From JACDET01 sp035568375 (lineage in GTDB: Bacteria > Patescibacteriota > Microgenomatia > Levybacterales > UBA12049), in NCBI GenBank assembly GCA_035568375.1, contig DATMOG010000095.1, forward strand, positions 1-28,569: a stretch of 28,569 nucleotides of DNA. Direction: 5' to 3'. Positions 6,621 to 14,312 of this stretch are shown one piece after another. The notes beneath the pieces are model-generated. The model saw nothing but the letters and a program-made list of their open reading frames with translations. It made no database searches and was not told where the DNA came from. Both the position numbers and the translations under genes were made by a program. Every line of letters starts with the position of its first letter. Position 1 is the first letter of the stretch.

Positions 6621-6695
6621 ATGAAAAATCAGGTACAAGCTTATTATTGGTTTACTTACTTTACTTCCCAACAGGGAGGTTACGTAGTGGTTTAG
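6621..6695 (+). CDS. Aromatic leader peptide (Tyr-Tyr-Trp-Phe-Thr-Tyr-Phe)
   Basis: A 24-codon ORF starts with MKNQVQA, then encodes YYWFTYF (codons 8-14, 6642-6662), and ends SQQGGYVVV with TAG at 6693-6695. Six of seven consecutive residues are Tyr, Trp or Phe, directly in front of the shikimate/Phe/Tyr operon. The antiterminator arm GGGAGGT (6674-6680) lies inside the ORF, 11 bases after the control codons. A ribosome stalled at the first aromatic codons would leave it exposed, and one moving on to the stop codon would cover at least part of it. No Shine-Dalgarno sequence precedes the ATG, which is about 5 bases from the predicted transcript start. This is too short for normal gene finders. 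Confidence 0.85.
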   Translation: MKNQVQAYYWFTYFTSQQGGYVVV

Positions 6696-6749
6696 TGTAA
6701 TAACTAGCAAAAACCAAAGCGGAACACCTCCCAAACGGGAGGTTTTTTT
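6674..6749 (+). terminator. Aromatic operon transcription attenuator
   Basis: ACCTCCC (6726-6732), loop AAAC and GGGAGGT (6737-6743) form a perfect 7-bp stem followed by seven Ts (6743-6749), a strong intrinsic terminator ending one base before the first ATG of the operon. An identical GGGAGGT at 6674-6680 can pair perfectly with 6726-6732 instead, forming the antiterminator. The two pairings are mutually exclusive. The layout is the same as at thrS, with the leader peptide ORF running through the upstream arm. Confidence 0.85.
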
Positions 6750-7676
6750 ATGGTTAAAAATATGAAAGTCTTAGGAATAGGTGAATCAGTAATCGATAAC
6801 GCAAAAATGCTCAATAGCGAGCGTGTTGAAAAACATGTTGGAGGGCCATCGCTTATTGCGCTTATTCTGTTATCCAGATTGGGTGTTGATTGTACATTAC
6901 TAACGACTTTGGGACGCGATGAAGAAGCTAGAATTATCAAAAAAACACTCAAACATGAATCCATCGAAATGATTGCGGGCCTACAACAAAGAACAAAAAT
7001 TAATACGTACCTGATCAATCCCAAAAATGGATCACGCCAAAAAGTACGAGGAAATGTTATTCATCCTGATATTGCCAATCTGGATCGTAATTTTATTAGA
7101 AAATTTGATCTTATTATTATTGATAGACATGAACACACTGCATTTTATGAAATTCTTAAAATGAAAAAATTGTCAACAAAAATTCTTATTGATCCATCAA
7201 CGGAAGTTTCACCATTCACTATGGATATGATTAAACATGCAGATTATCCAATAATTCCGATCGAAGCACTGGTGAAAATCGGCAATGGTAATAATTTAGT
7301 GCTCTGTTTGGAAGCACTTCGCCGATTGACAAAGAATCCAATTATCATAACCGCTGGAGAACTCGGCAGCATTATTTACAATGGAAAGACAATTGAACTG
7401 ATTCCATCACTCCATGTAAAAGTAACTGATGTACAAGGTGCAGGAGATATTTATCGTGGGGCATTTGCCTATGGAATAATACAAAAGTGGGATAATAAAA
7501 AATGTGCTGAATATGCAAACACAGTTGCAGCATTACATTGTACAAAACTTGGTAACGCAGCTGCCGTGCCAAGGAAAGAAGAAATAAACACTCTGAATAA
7601 CTTTATTCTTCAAAAAAGACAGATAACGATGCCAGAAATTAATAAACGATTCTTTGGATTGGAGGAAGTTTTATGA
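6750..7676 (+). CDS. PfkB/ribokinase-family sugar kinase heading the aromatic operon
   Basis: A 308-residue member of the PfkB family. It shows an N-terminal VGGPSLIALILLSRLG (the first signature, but without its usual Asn) and the C-terminal signature DVQGAGDIYRGAF with the GAGD anion hole at 230-233 and catalytic Asp233. Members phosphorylate sugars, nucleosides or sugar phosphates with ATP. The substrate is not evident. Its place as first gene, right behind an aromatic-amino-acid attenuator and overlapping the DAHP synthase gene by 4 bases, suggests it serves the supply of an aromatic precursor. ATG 6762 is an alternative start. A ribose, fructose or nucleoside kinase swept into the operon is the alternative view. 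Confidence 0.85.
   Translation: MVKNMKVLGIGESVIDNAKMLNSERVEKHVGGPSLIALILLSRLGVDCTLLTTLGRDEEARIIKKTLKHESIEMIAGLQQRTKINTYLINPKNGSRQKVRGNVIHPDIANLDRNFIRKFDLIIIDRHEHTAFYEILKMKKLSTKILIDPSTEVSPFTMDMIKHADYPIIPIEALVKIGNGNNLVLCLEALRRLTKNPIIITAGELGSIIYNGKTIELIPSLHVKVTDVQGAGDIYRGAFAYGIIQKWDNKKCAEYANTVAALHCTKLGNAAAVPRKEEINTLNNFILQKRQITMPEINKRFFGLEEVL
7661..7665 (+). promoter_or_regulatory. Shine-Dalgarno site GGAGG for the DAHP synthase gene
   Basis: GGAGG lies 7 bases before the ATG at 7673, inside the end of the kinase gene. It is one of the few clear Shine-Dalgarno sites in the window and belongs to an internal operon gene, in contrast to the first genes of transcripts. Confidence 0.7.
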
Positions 7677-8605
7677 ATCACTACGATTTAGCAATTATTG
7701 CCGGTCCATGCTCTATTACCCCAGAAAATACTGAAGAAATCATTAATGATATTGCAACGATAGAAACACCTGATGGAAACCGTGCAATTTATGGAACCCG
7801 TGTTGTCGGACTTAAATCGAGAACGTCACTTGATCTGAATGATGAAAGTATGGGCATTGACTCGCAGGTAATCCAAAAAGCTCTCATGATGTCGTCTGAA
7901 GAACGGATGACATTACAAATACCAAGTGTTGAACTTGCAGAAAAAATAGCTAAAGAAACTGATCTTTTAATAGCAACAGAAATTATGATTCCCCATATCC
8001 AGCTTCCATTTTACGAACAAAAAAAAGTATTGTATGGTAACTTGCTTCCATGGAATCCTTCTGTGGAGCAACTTGGATGGAATATGTTTGAAATAAGTGA
8101 ATTTGCAAAAAGAAATAAATGGGATATTGGTATTAAACATGGTAAATTTCTTGGTAAAGATCCTTTAGAAATTGCAAATCATCCGAATTATCAGGGAGAA
8201 ACAGCGCTTGAAAAAGTAACGCTAGGGTTAACTACCTATGTTGCAGAACATCCAGGTGAGTTGATTATTATTCATCGTGGCATTGATGTACCAAGAAATG
8301 GTGATTCCCGAAATGCTATCGCTCATGAGATAATGAAAAGGATTAAACAAAATGCTCCCCAAGCAAAAATGTACTTTGATCCCACACATAGTATCGGCCC
8401 TAAATTGAGACATACAATTATCGAAGAAACAATTCTCGCAGCAAAACTACAAACAGAAAATGGCTTTCTGTATGACGGTCTATTGATAGAAGCAGGAACT
8501 TCTCCCACAGATACAGATGAACATGTAACGATTGATGAACTGAAACAGCTTGTTAACGAGCTGCATATGTTTAGAGGACTTCGGCCGCCCACAATTTCAC
8601 AATGA
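7673..8605 (+). CDS. Divergent DAHP synthase (type I fold)
   Basis: Predicted to condense PEP with erythrose-4-phosphate to give DAHP, the first shikimate step. The 310-residue protein keeps the DAHP/KDO8P synthase landmarks in order: IAGPCSI (8-15), GLKSRTS (46-52, normally KPRTS), GIKHG (153-157, normally a KRG-type motif), IHRGID (200-205), FDPTHSIG (235-242) and a C-terminal LIEAG-(9)-HVTIDEL segment. The metal ligands Cys13, His239, Glu273 and Asp282 or Glu283 can be proposed. It is clearly diverged from AroG or AroF and has no regulatory domain. Since all later steps are present and this is the only candidate, assignment to step one is strong; a KDO8P-like or other aldolase activity is less likely. 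Confidence 0.8.
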   Translation: MNHYDLAIIAGPCSITPENTEEIINDIATIETPDGNRAIYGTRVVGLKSRTSLDLNDESMGIDSQVIQKALMMSSEERMTLQIPSVELAEKIAKETDLLIATEIMIPHIQLPFYEQKKVLYGNLLPWNPSVEQLGWNMFEISEFAKRNKWDIGIKHGKFLGKDPLEIANHPNYQGETALEKVTLGLTTYVAEHPGELIIIHRGIDVPRNGDSRNAIAHEIMKRIKQNAPQAKMYFDPTHSIGPKLRHTIIEETILAAKLQTENGFLYDGLLIEAGTSPTDTDEHVTIDELKQLVNELHMFRGLRPPTISQ

Positions 8606-9678
8606 AACGAATAACTATTACTATCAAACAATCAACTGAGCAAGCTTACGATATTGTTATCGGTAACAATAGTATTACTCAATTGAACAAGCTCATCGAT
8701 TTATCTGCTTATACAAAAATCGTATTAATTACTGATGAAACTATAGGAAAATGGTGGTGCAAAAAACTCTTAAAAACTCTTCCTCCTCAATCTCTTCCTA
8801 TCATCCTTCCATCCGGCGAAAAAGCAAAAACCATCAAAACAATACAAATAATTTGGCAAGAATTACTGGCTGCTGGTTGTGATCGAAAATCAGTTGTCAT
8901 TAATCTCGGTGGTGGTGTTATCTGCGATATGGGAAGCTTCGCAGCAGCAACATATATGAGAGGTATTGATTTTATCAATATACCAACAACGCTTCTTTCC
9001 CAAGTTGATGCAAGTGTTGGTGGAAAAACAGGTTTTGATTTTGCAGAAATCAAAAATCTTATTGGCACTTTTACACAACCAAAAGCTGTCATTATTGATG
9101 TTGCGACACTTAAAACACTTCCTGAGAGAGAATTTATTTCCGGATTTGCAGAAATAATTAAGCATGGATTGATTACAGATAAAAATTACTTTGAAAAGGT
9201 AACTAGTAAGTCTCCTTTATCATTTTCAACTGATGAATTAATTGATATTATTACTCGTTCATGTGAAATAAAGTCAACAATTGTTGAACAGGATGAGATA
9301 GAACGCGACAAAAGAAAATTATTAAATTTTGGTCATACCATTGGACATGCAATTGAATCTCTCTGTTTGAAAACTGATAGACCATTACTGCATGGTGAAG
9401 CAATTAGCATTGGTATGGTAGCAGAAGCAATGCTTTCCCAACGAATCGGCTTGCTTAATAAAAACGATGTCGATTTGATTAAAAATAAACTTGCTAATGC
9501 TGGATTGCCTACTACTATTCTCCATATAAATTATGAGAAAATTGTTACAAAAATGAAATCGGATAAAAAAAATGTTAGTGGAGATATACATTTCACACTG
9601 CTTAAAAAAATTGGCGAAGGCGTTATTAATCAAATAGTTAAAGAAAACATAATAAAAAATACACTTGAAAATTTATGA
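8602..9678 (+). CDS. aroB: 3-Dehydroquinate synthase
   Basis: Converts DAHP to 3-dehydroquinate with NAD and Zn in the cytoplasm. The 358-residue protein is full length and shows the NAD-site GGGVICDMGSFAAATYMRG (103-121), PTTLLSQVDASVGGKTG, the Zn ligand Glu184 in GFAEIIKHG, and the two Zn histidine motifs NFGHTIGHAIE and LLHGEAISIGM. All catalytic landmarks are intact. Its ATG overlaps the previous stop codon (ATGA), indicating translational coupling. Confidence 0.97.
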   Translation: MKRITITIKQSTEQAYDIVIGNNSITQLNKLIDLSAYTKIVLITDETIGKWWCKKLLKTLPPQSLPIILPSGEKAKTIKTIQIIWQELLAAGCDRKSVVINLGGGVICDMGSFAAATYMRGIDFINIPTTLLSQVDASVGGKTGFDFAEIKNLIGTFTQPKAVIIDVATLKTLPEREFISGFAEIIKHGLITDKNYFEKVTSKSPLSFSTDELIDIITRSCEIKSTIVEQDEIERDKRKLLNFGHTIGHAIESLCLKTDRPLLHGEAISIGMVAEAMLSQRIGLLNKNDVDLIKNKLANAGLPTTILHINYEKIVTKMKSDKKNVSGDIHFTLLKKIGEGVINQIVKENIIKNTLENL

Positions 9679-10961
9679 AGCAGATAACTCTTTCTCCATT
9701 AGAAAATCCTGTCACAAAAGTAATCGAAATACCCGGTTCAAAAAGTTACACCAACCGCGCACTCCTCATGGCATCATTAACAAAAAATCCGGTGATAATT
9801 AAAAACCCTCTTATCAGTGAAGATACATGGGCAATGATTGGTTGCCTCAAACTGTTAGGAATAGCAATCGAATTGGATGAAAATGCGATTATAGTAAAAG
9901 GCTCATTCAAAGATGTAAGAGAAGGAAGTTATCAACTCAATGCAAACCTTGCTGCAACCACAATGCGTTTTATTTTACCATTGCTTTGTGTTATTCCAGG
10001 AATAAAAATACTCACCGGAAATGAAGGTTTGAACAAACGGCCCATTGAAGAATTAGTAAATGCTCTTAGACAACTTGATGCCAAAATTGAGTATCTTGAA
10101 AAGGAAGGATACCCGCCACTCAAAATAACTTCTTCTAAACTAAATCCACATGCAGTCCATATGAAAGGCAACATAAGTAGCCAATTTTTTTCTGCGCTAT
10201 TTATGATCGCACCTATCATAGACGGTTTTACTATTCATGTGGATGGAAAACAAATTTCCAAGCCATATATAGATATGACAATTGATACTATGAGCCATTT
10301 TGGTATAACAGTTAAAAATGCTCACTATAAAACGTATCGCATTTCTTCCGGACAAAAATATGATTGTGAGACGTACTCGGTCGAAGGAGATTTTTCTAGT
10401 GCAGGATATTTTTTCGCTATTGCGGCAGCAACACAATCAAAAATTACTTTAAAAAATCTTAATCCAAAATCGTTACAAGCTGATAAGAAACTGTTGCCAA
10501 TTCTCGAAAAAATGGGCAATGAAATAATTATAGACAACAATACGATTACTATTGTCGGAAAAGAAATAAAACCTGTCACCGTTAATATGATTGATTTCCC
10601 TGATCAGGCACAAACACTTGCGGTCCTTACTGCTTTCGCAAAAGGAAAAAGCGTTCTTACTGGTTTAGAATCTTTGCATGTCAAAGAAACAGATCGGCTA
10701 AAAGCAACCGTGAGTGAATTAGCAAAAATGGGAATTAAAACTGAATCAACTCATGACACCCTAACAATTTTTGGCGGTAACCCACAATCGGCTAGTATTG
10801 ATACCTATGGAGATCAACGAACAGCGATGTCATTTGCAATTGCTGGATTCAAACTATCAAATATGATTATTAATGATCCTGATGTGGTCAATAAAACATT
10901 TCCAAATTTTTGGGATATGCTTGAAGAAGTAGGCATGAAATGGAATGGAGTAGCTAGATGA
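9675..10961 (+). CDS. aroA: EPSP synthase (3-phosphoshikimate 1-carboxyvinyltransferase)
   Basis: Joins PEP and shikimate-3-phosphate. The 428-residue protein has PGSKSYTNRALL (20-31, with Lys23 and Arg28), GNEGLNKRPIEEL, KGNISSQFFSALFM, DFPDQAQTLAVL with the catalytic Asp, KETDRLKA, YGDQRTAMS and NKTFPNFWDML. The PEP-site loop reads NLAATTMRF (91-99), where E. coli has GNAGTAMRP, so the position of Gly96 is Ala94. Alanine there is the change seen in glyphosate-insensitive enzymes such as CP4. The ATG overlaps the aroB stop (ATGA). Confidence 0.97.
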   Translation: MKQITLSPLENPVTKVIEIPGSKSYTNRALLMASLTKNPVIIKNPLISEDTWAMIGCLKLLGIAIELDENAIIVKGSFKDVREGSYQLNANLAATTMRFILPLLCVIPGIKILTGNEGLNKRPIEELVNALRQLDAKIEYLEKEGYPPLKITSSKLNPHAVHMKGNISSQFFSALFMIAPIIDGFTIHVDGKQISKPYIDMTIDTMSHFGITVKNAHYKTYRISSGQKYDCETYSVEGDFSSAGYFFAIAAATQSKITLKNLNPKSLQADKKLLPILEKMGNEIIIDNNTITIVGKEIKPVTVNMIDFPDQAQTLAVLTAFAKGKSVLTGLESLHVKETDRLKATVSELAKMGIKTESTHDTLTIFGGNPQSASIDTYGDQRTAMSFAIAGFKLSNMIINDPDVVNKTFPNFWDMLEEVGMKWNGVAR

Positions 10962-11458
10962 ATATTATTCTTATCGGCATGCGAGGAAGTGGCAAGTCAA
11001 CAGTCGGAAAAATTCTTTCAAAAAAAACTGCTAAAACTTTTTATGATCTTGACTCTTTACTCATTCAGAGTGAGGGAATATCTATTACAGAAATAGTTCA
11101 AAAATATGGTTGGGAATATTTTAGAGAAAAAGAATCAAAACTTGTAGAAAGAATTTCGAAACAGATAAATGCAGTAATTGCGCCAGGTGGTGGAGCCATA
11201 ATACAAAAATCTAACAGAGATTTTTTAGGAAAAAATGGAAAGTTCATTTTCTTAAAGGTTTCCGTAAACCAAATACTTTCCAGAATTAGTCATAATAACA
11301 ATCGTCCTTCATTAACTGGTACAAAAACGTTTACCGAAGAAATAAAAGATATTTGGAATGAGAGACGGACAATATATGAACAAACATCAGATATTACTAT
11401 TGATACAGATGACAAAACGCCAAAAGAAGTAGTAAATGAAATACTAAAATACTTATGA
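10958..11458 (+). CDS. aroK: Shikimate kinase
   Basis: Phosphorylates shikimate with ATP. The 166-residue protein shows the Walker A GMRGSGKST (8-16), the substrate-site Asp pair DLDSL, WEYFREKESK with the shikimate-binding Arg, the GGGA loop and the lid region NNRPSLTG. Length is normal. Start and stop codons overlap both neighbours by the ATGA pattern. Confidence 0.95.
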   Translation: MNIILIGMRGSGKSTVGKILSKKTAKTFYDLDSLLIQSEGISITEIVQKYGWEYFREKESKLVERISKQINAVIAPGGGAIIQKSNRDFLGKNGKFIFLKVSVNQILSRISHNNNRPSLTGTKTFTEEIKDIWNERRTIYEQTSDITIDTDDKTPKEVVNEILKYL

Positions 11459-12264
11459 GAATAACAGCAAAAACAAAAATTTGTATGGTAATTGGTGATC
11501 CAATAGAGCACTCATTCTCTCCGCAAATGCATAACGCGGGATATAAAGCATTGCATATTGATAATCAATATGTCTATATTGCATGTCGTGTTTCTATACA
11601 TACTATCGATAGCTTTATCAAAGGAGCGAAGGCAACGAATATACATGGTATCAGTTGTACAATGCCTCATAAAATTGCTGTGATGCCCTACCTTGATGAA
11701 ATAGATAAAGTCGCAAAAAAAATCGGCGCTGTAAATACTATTATAAATAATGATGGCAAATTAGTTGGCTACAATACTGATTGGCTCGGCGTTCTTACTC
11801 CATTAGAAAAACTAACTTCGCTACAAAACAAAAAGGTTGCACTAATTGGCGCAGGAGGGGCAGCCCGCGCCGTAGCATATGCCATTACAAACAAAGGCGC
11901 AAAACTACTCATATTCAATCGAACAATAGATAAAGCAAAGACACTCGCAGAAGAATTTGGTGGAACTGCTTATCCATTAAACGCAGCTGAAATCATAAAT
12001 AATGCTGATATTATTATCAATACGACATCAGTAGGACTACATGACAAAAAGGAAACACCACTTCCCCAAAAATATATTACAAAAAACCATATTATTTTTG
12101 ATGTCATTTATGGCCATGAGACGCGACTTCTTAAAGAAGCAAAAAAACAAGGCGCACAAATAATACAAGGTAGAGAAATGCTCTTATATCAAGGACTCGC
12201 ACAATTTAAACTATATACTGGGCATGATGCCCCAGAAACAGTGATGAGAAAGGTATTATTATGA
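11455..12264 (+). CDS. aroE: Shikimate dehydrogenase
   Basis: Reduces 3-dehydroshikimate to shikimate with NADPH. In 269 residues it has the substrate site GDPIEHSFSPQMHNAGYK, the catalytic Lys in TMPHKIAVMPYLD, NTDWLG, the nucleotide loop GAGGAARAVAYA and NRTIDKA, where the Arg is typical of NADP specificity. The C-terminal GREMLLYQGLAQF motif is also present. ATGA overlaps with aroK and aroD flank it. Confidence 0.97.
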   Translation: MRITAKTKICMVIGDPIEHSFSPQMHNAGYKALHIDNQYVYIACRVSIHTIDSFIKGAKATNIHGISCTMPHKIAVMPYLDEIDKVAKKIGAVNTIINNDGKLVGYNTDWLGVLTPLEKLTSLQNKKVALIGAGGAARAVAYAITNKGAKLLIFNRTIDKAKTLAEEFGGTAYPLNAAEIINNADIIINTTSVGLHDKKETPLPQKYITKNHIIFDVIYGHETRLLKEAKKQGAQIIQGREMLLYQGLAQFKLYTGHDAPETVMRKVLL

Positions 12265-12938
12265 AAATCAATTACTGTTTGCCAATTATAAAAACCAGGA
12301 AAATTGATGTTCTACGTATGATTACACAACATACAAATGAATATCAATATTTTGAGATCTGGCTTGATACAATCGAAGGAATTGACAATATATTTGTAAA
12401 GGAATTAGTAAACCTTCTGCAAGATAAATTAATTCTCCTATTTCACCGTGGGAAATTAAAAAAACCAGGAATAAATAATGAAAAAAAATTGCAAATTATT
12501 GATTTGTTACATAATACAAAAGCATATCTTGATTTGGATATTTCGGAAGAAAAAGAACTGGCATATATTCAAAAGAAAAAAATACAGGTAAAAAAAATAG
12601 TTTCATATCATAATTACCAAGAAACACCAGCAAATCTAGTAGAAATAATAAAGCAAATTGATAAATTGAACCCGAACATTTATAAAATCGCAACTATGTG
12701 CACTAATGAGATAGACGCATTGAAACTTTTACTATTGCAACAAAATCTTCGCCTACAGAATAAACAGCATATTATACTTGGGATGGGAAAGTTTGGTACA
12801 ATTACAAGAGTTTATGGAACATTGTGGGGTAACAAAATAATCTATGCACCAATAGAAACGAAAGATTCATCCGCCCCTGGACAATTAACAAAACAAGAAT
12901 TGGAAAAAATATTGCCTATACTAATCACTAAGAAATAA
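12261..12938 (+). CDS. aroD: Type I 3-dehydroquinate dehydratase
   Basis: Dehydrates 3-dehydroquinate to 3-dehydroshikimate through a Schiff base. The 225-residue protein is a short type I enzyme: FEIWLDTIEG supplies the conserved Glu, SYHNY the catalytic His, NIYKIATMC the Schiff-base Lys, and GMGKFGTITRVYG plus APGQL close the active site. It is the least conserved aro protein here and very Lys- and Ile-rich, but key residues are present. Its end carries a 13-base sequence repeated in the gap before aroC. Confidence 0.92.
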   Translation: MKINYCLPIIKTRKIDVLRMITQHTNEYQYFEIWLDTIEGIDNIFVKELVNLLQDKLILLFHRGKLKKPGINNEKKLQIIDLLHNTKAYLDLDISEEKELAYIQKKKIQVKKIVSYHNYQETPANLVEIIKQIDKLNPNIYKIATMCTNEIDALKLLLLQQNLRLQNKQHIILGMGKFGTITRVYGTLWGNKIIYAPIETKDSSAPGQLTKQELEKILPILITKK

Positions 12939-12950
12939 TACTAATCACTA
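12918..12950. repeat. 13-bp direct repeat at the aroD/aroC junction
   Basis: ATACTAATCACTA occurs at 12918-12930, inside the last codons of aroD, and again at 12938-12950, in the gap before aroC. The two copies are offset by 20 bases. The junction is the only one from the kinase gene to the TyrA-PheA gene with a gap longer than 2 bases, so a small duplication may have broken an older start/stop overlap. Confidence 0.7.
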
Positions 12951-12954
12951 CATT

Positions 12955-14040
12955 ATGGCCGGAAATACGTTTGGACAATTATTCAGAATAACAACTTTTG
13001 GAGAATCACACGGTGGTGCCGTGGGAGTTGTTATTGATGGCTGTCCACCAAATATCGCAATCACTGAAGAAGAAATACAAAAAGATCTTGATAGAAGAAA
13101 ACCTGGACAAAGTAAAATAACCTCTCCGCGAAAAGAACAAGATACTATTCATATTTTATCCGGAATTGTTGATGGGAGAACAACTGGGACACCAATTCTT
13201 CTTCTTGCATACAATCAAGATGTTCGATCGGAGGATTATCTCCAGTTACAAAATGTGTACCGTCCAGGACATGCGGACTACACCTATCAAACAAAATATG
13301 GTATACGAGACTACAAAGGAAGCGGACGTGCATCTGCCCGTGAGACATTAGCAAGGGTTGCTGCAGGAACAATTGCAAAAAAATATCTGAAGGAAAAACT
13401 TGGCATCGACTTTCTCAGCTATGTAGAACAAGTCGGTGATATTAAAACAACTGTCGATTTTAACAGTGTCACTGCCCAACAAATTGAATCAAATATCGTC
13501 CGTTGTCCGGACCAACAAATCGCTAAAAAAATGATCAAACTTATTGAAGAAATCCGTGATGATGGAGATTCTATTGGAGGAGTAATTCGCGGAGTGATCA
13601 GACATGTCCCTGCAGGTCTAGGTGAGCCAGTTTTTGATAAACTTCCAGCCGATCTTGCCAAAGCAATGATAAGTATCAATGCAACAAAAGGGTTTGAATA
13701 TGGTTCGGGATTCGAAGGCGTTAAAATGCGCGGAAGTCAGCATAACGATTCTCTTTATACTAATGAAAATGACGACATAAAAATGAAAACGAATAACGCA
13801 GGTGGAACATTAGGTGGCATTTCAAATGGAGAAACAATTTATTTTCGTGTTGCATTTAAATCGGTTTCAACAATAAAGAAAAGACAACAGACTGTGACAA
13901 AGGAAAAAGAAAAAATCCAATTGGAGGCAAGTGGCAGACATGATCCATGCGTTTTGCCACGTGCAGTGCCAATTGTGGATGCAATGGCTGCCTTAGTAAT
14001 CATAGATCACTATTTAAGACATAAAGCACAAAACTTATAA
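12955..14040 (+). CDS. aroC: Chorismate synthase
   Basis: Makes chorismate from EPSP using reduced FMN. The 361-residue protein carries all three family signatures: GESHGGAVGVVIDGCPP (residues 16-32), the central GSGRASARETLARVAAG with conserved Arg residues, and GRHDPCVLPRAVPIVDAM near the C-terminus. It is full length and should be active given an FMN reductase, which is not encoded in the window. The gene starts 16 bases after aroD and ends 2 bases before the chorismate mutase gene. Confidence 0.98.
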   Translation: MAGNTFGQLFRITTFGESHGGAVGVVIDGCPPNIAITEEEIQKDLDRRKPGQSKITSPRKEQDTIHILSGIVDGRTTGTPILLLAYNQDVRSEDYLQLQNVYRPGHADYTYQTKYGIRDYKGSGRASARETLARVAAGTIAKKYLKEKLGIDFLSYVEQVGDIKTTVDFNSVTAQQIESNIVRCPDQQIAKKMIKLIEEIRDDGDSIGGVIRGVIRHVPAGLGEPVFDKLPADLAKAMISINATKGFEYGSGFEGVKMRGSQHNDSLYTNENDDIKMKTNNAGGTLGGISNGETIYFRVAFKSVSTIKKRQQTVTKEKEKIQLEASGRHDPCVLPRAVPIVDAMAALVIIDHYLRHKAQNL

Positions 14041-14042
14041 CT

Positions 14043-14312
14043 ATGAATAAAACACTTGAAAATTTACGAAAGGAAATCGATATTCTTGATGAAGAATTGC
14101 TTAATATCCTCGCAAAACGTATGGATATTGTTTATAAGGTTGGAAAGCTAAAAAAAGAACAAGGTATTCCACCTTTAGATAAAACTCGCTGGCAACAAAT
14201 AGTAGACCGTATCATAGAAACCGCAAAGAAAAAAAATATTCCGGAAACTTCAGTAAAAATAATATATGAAGAGATACATAAAGCTGCACTTTCTCTTGAA
14301 AAAAACCTATGA
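14043..14312 (+). CDS. Chorismate mutase, AroQ type
   Basis: Rearranges chorismate to prephenate. The 89-residue all-helical protein starts LENLRKEIDILDEELLNIL and has the catalytic Arg in LAKRMDIVYKVGKLK and a Lys downstream in the same helix, as in the AroQ domain of E. coli PheA and TyrA. It is free-standing here, while in many bacteria this domain is fused to PheA or TyrA. It overlaps the TyrA-PheA gene by 4 bases, so prephenate is made and used by adjacent gene products. Confidence 0.92.
   Translation: MNKTLENLRKEIDILDEELLNILAKRMDIVYKVGKLKKEQGIPPLDKTRWQQIVDRIIETAKKKNIPETSVKIIYEEIHKAALSLEKNL

Noticed and set aside
6673..6690. AGGGAGGTTACG resembles the T-box core AGGGTGGTACCGCG
   Set aside because: The predicted transcript start is only about 57 bases upstream, too short for a standard Stem I, and the thrS leader lacks a TGG-type bulge. 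The aromatic and Thr codon clusters explain both leaders better.
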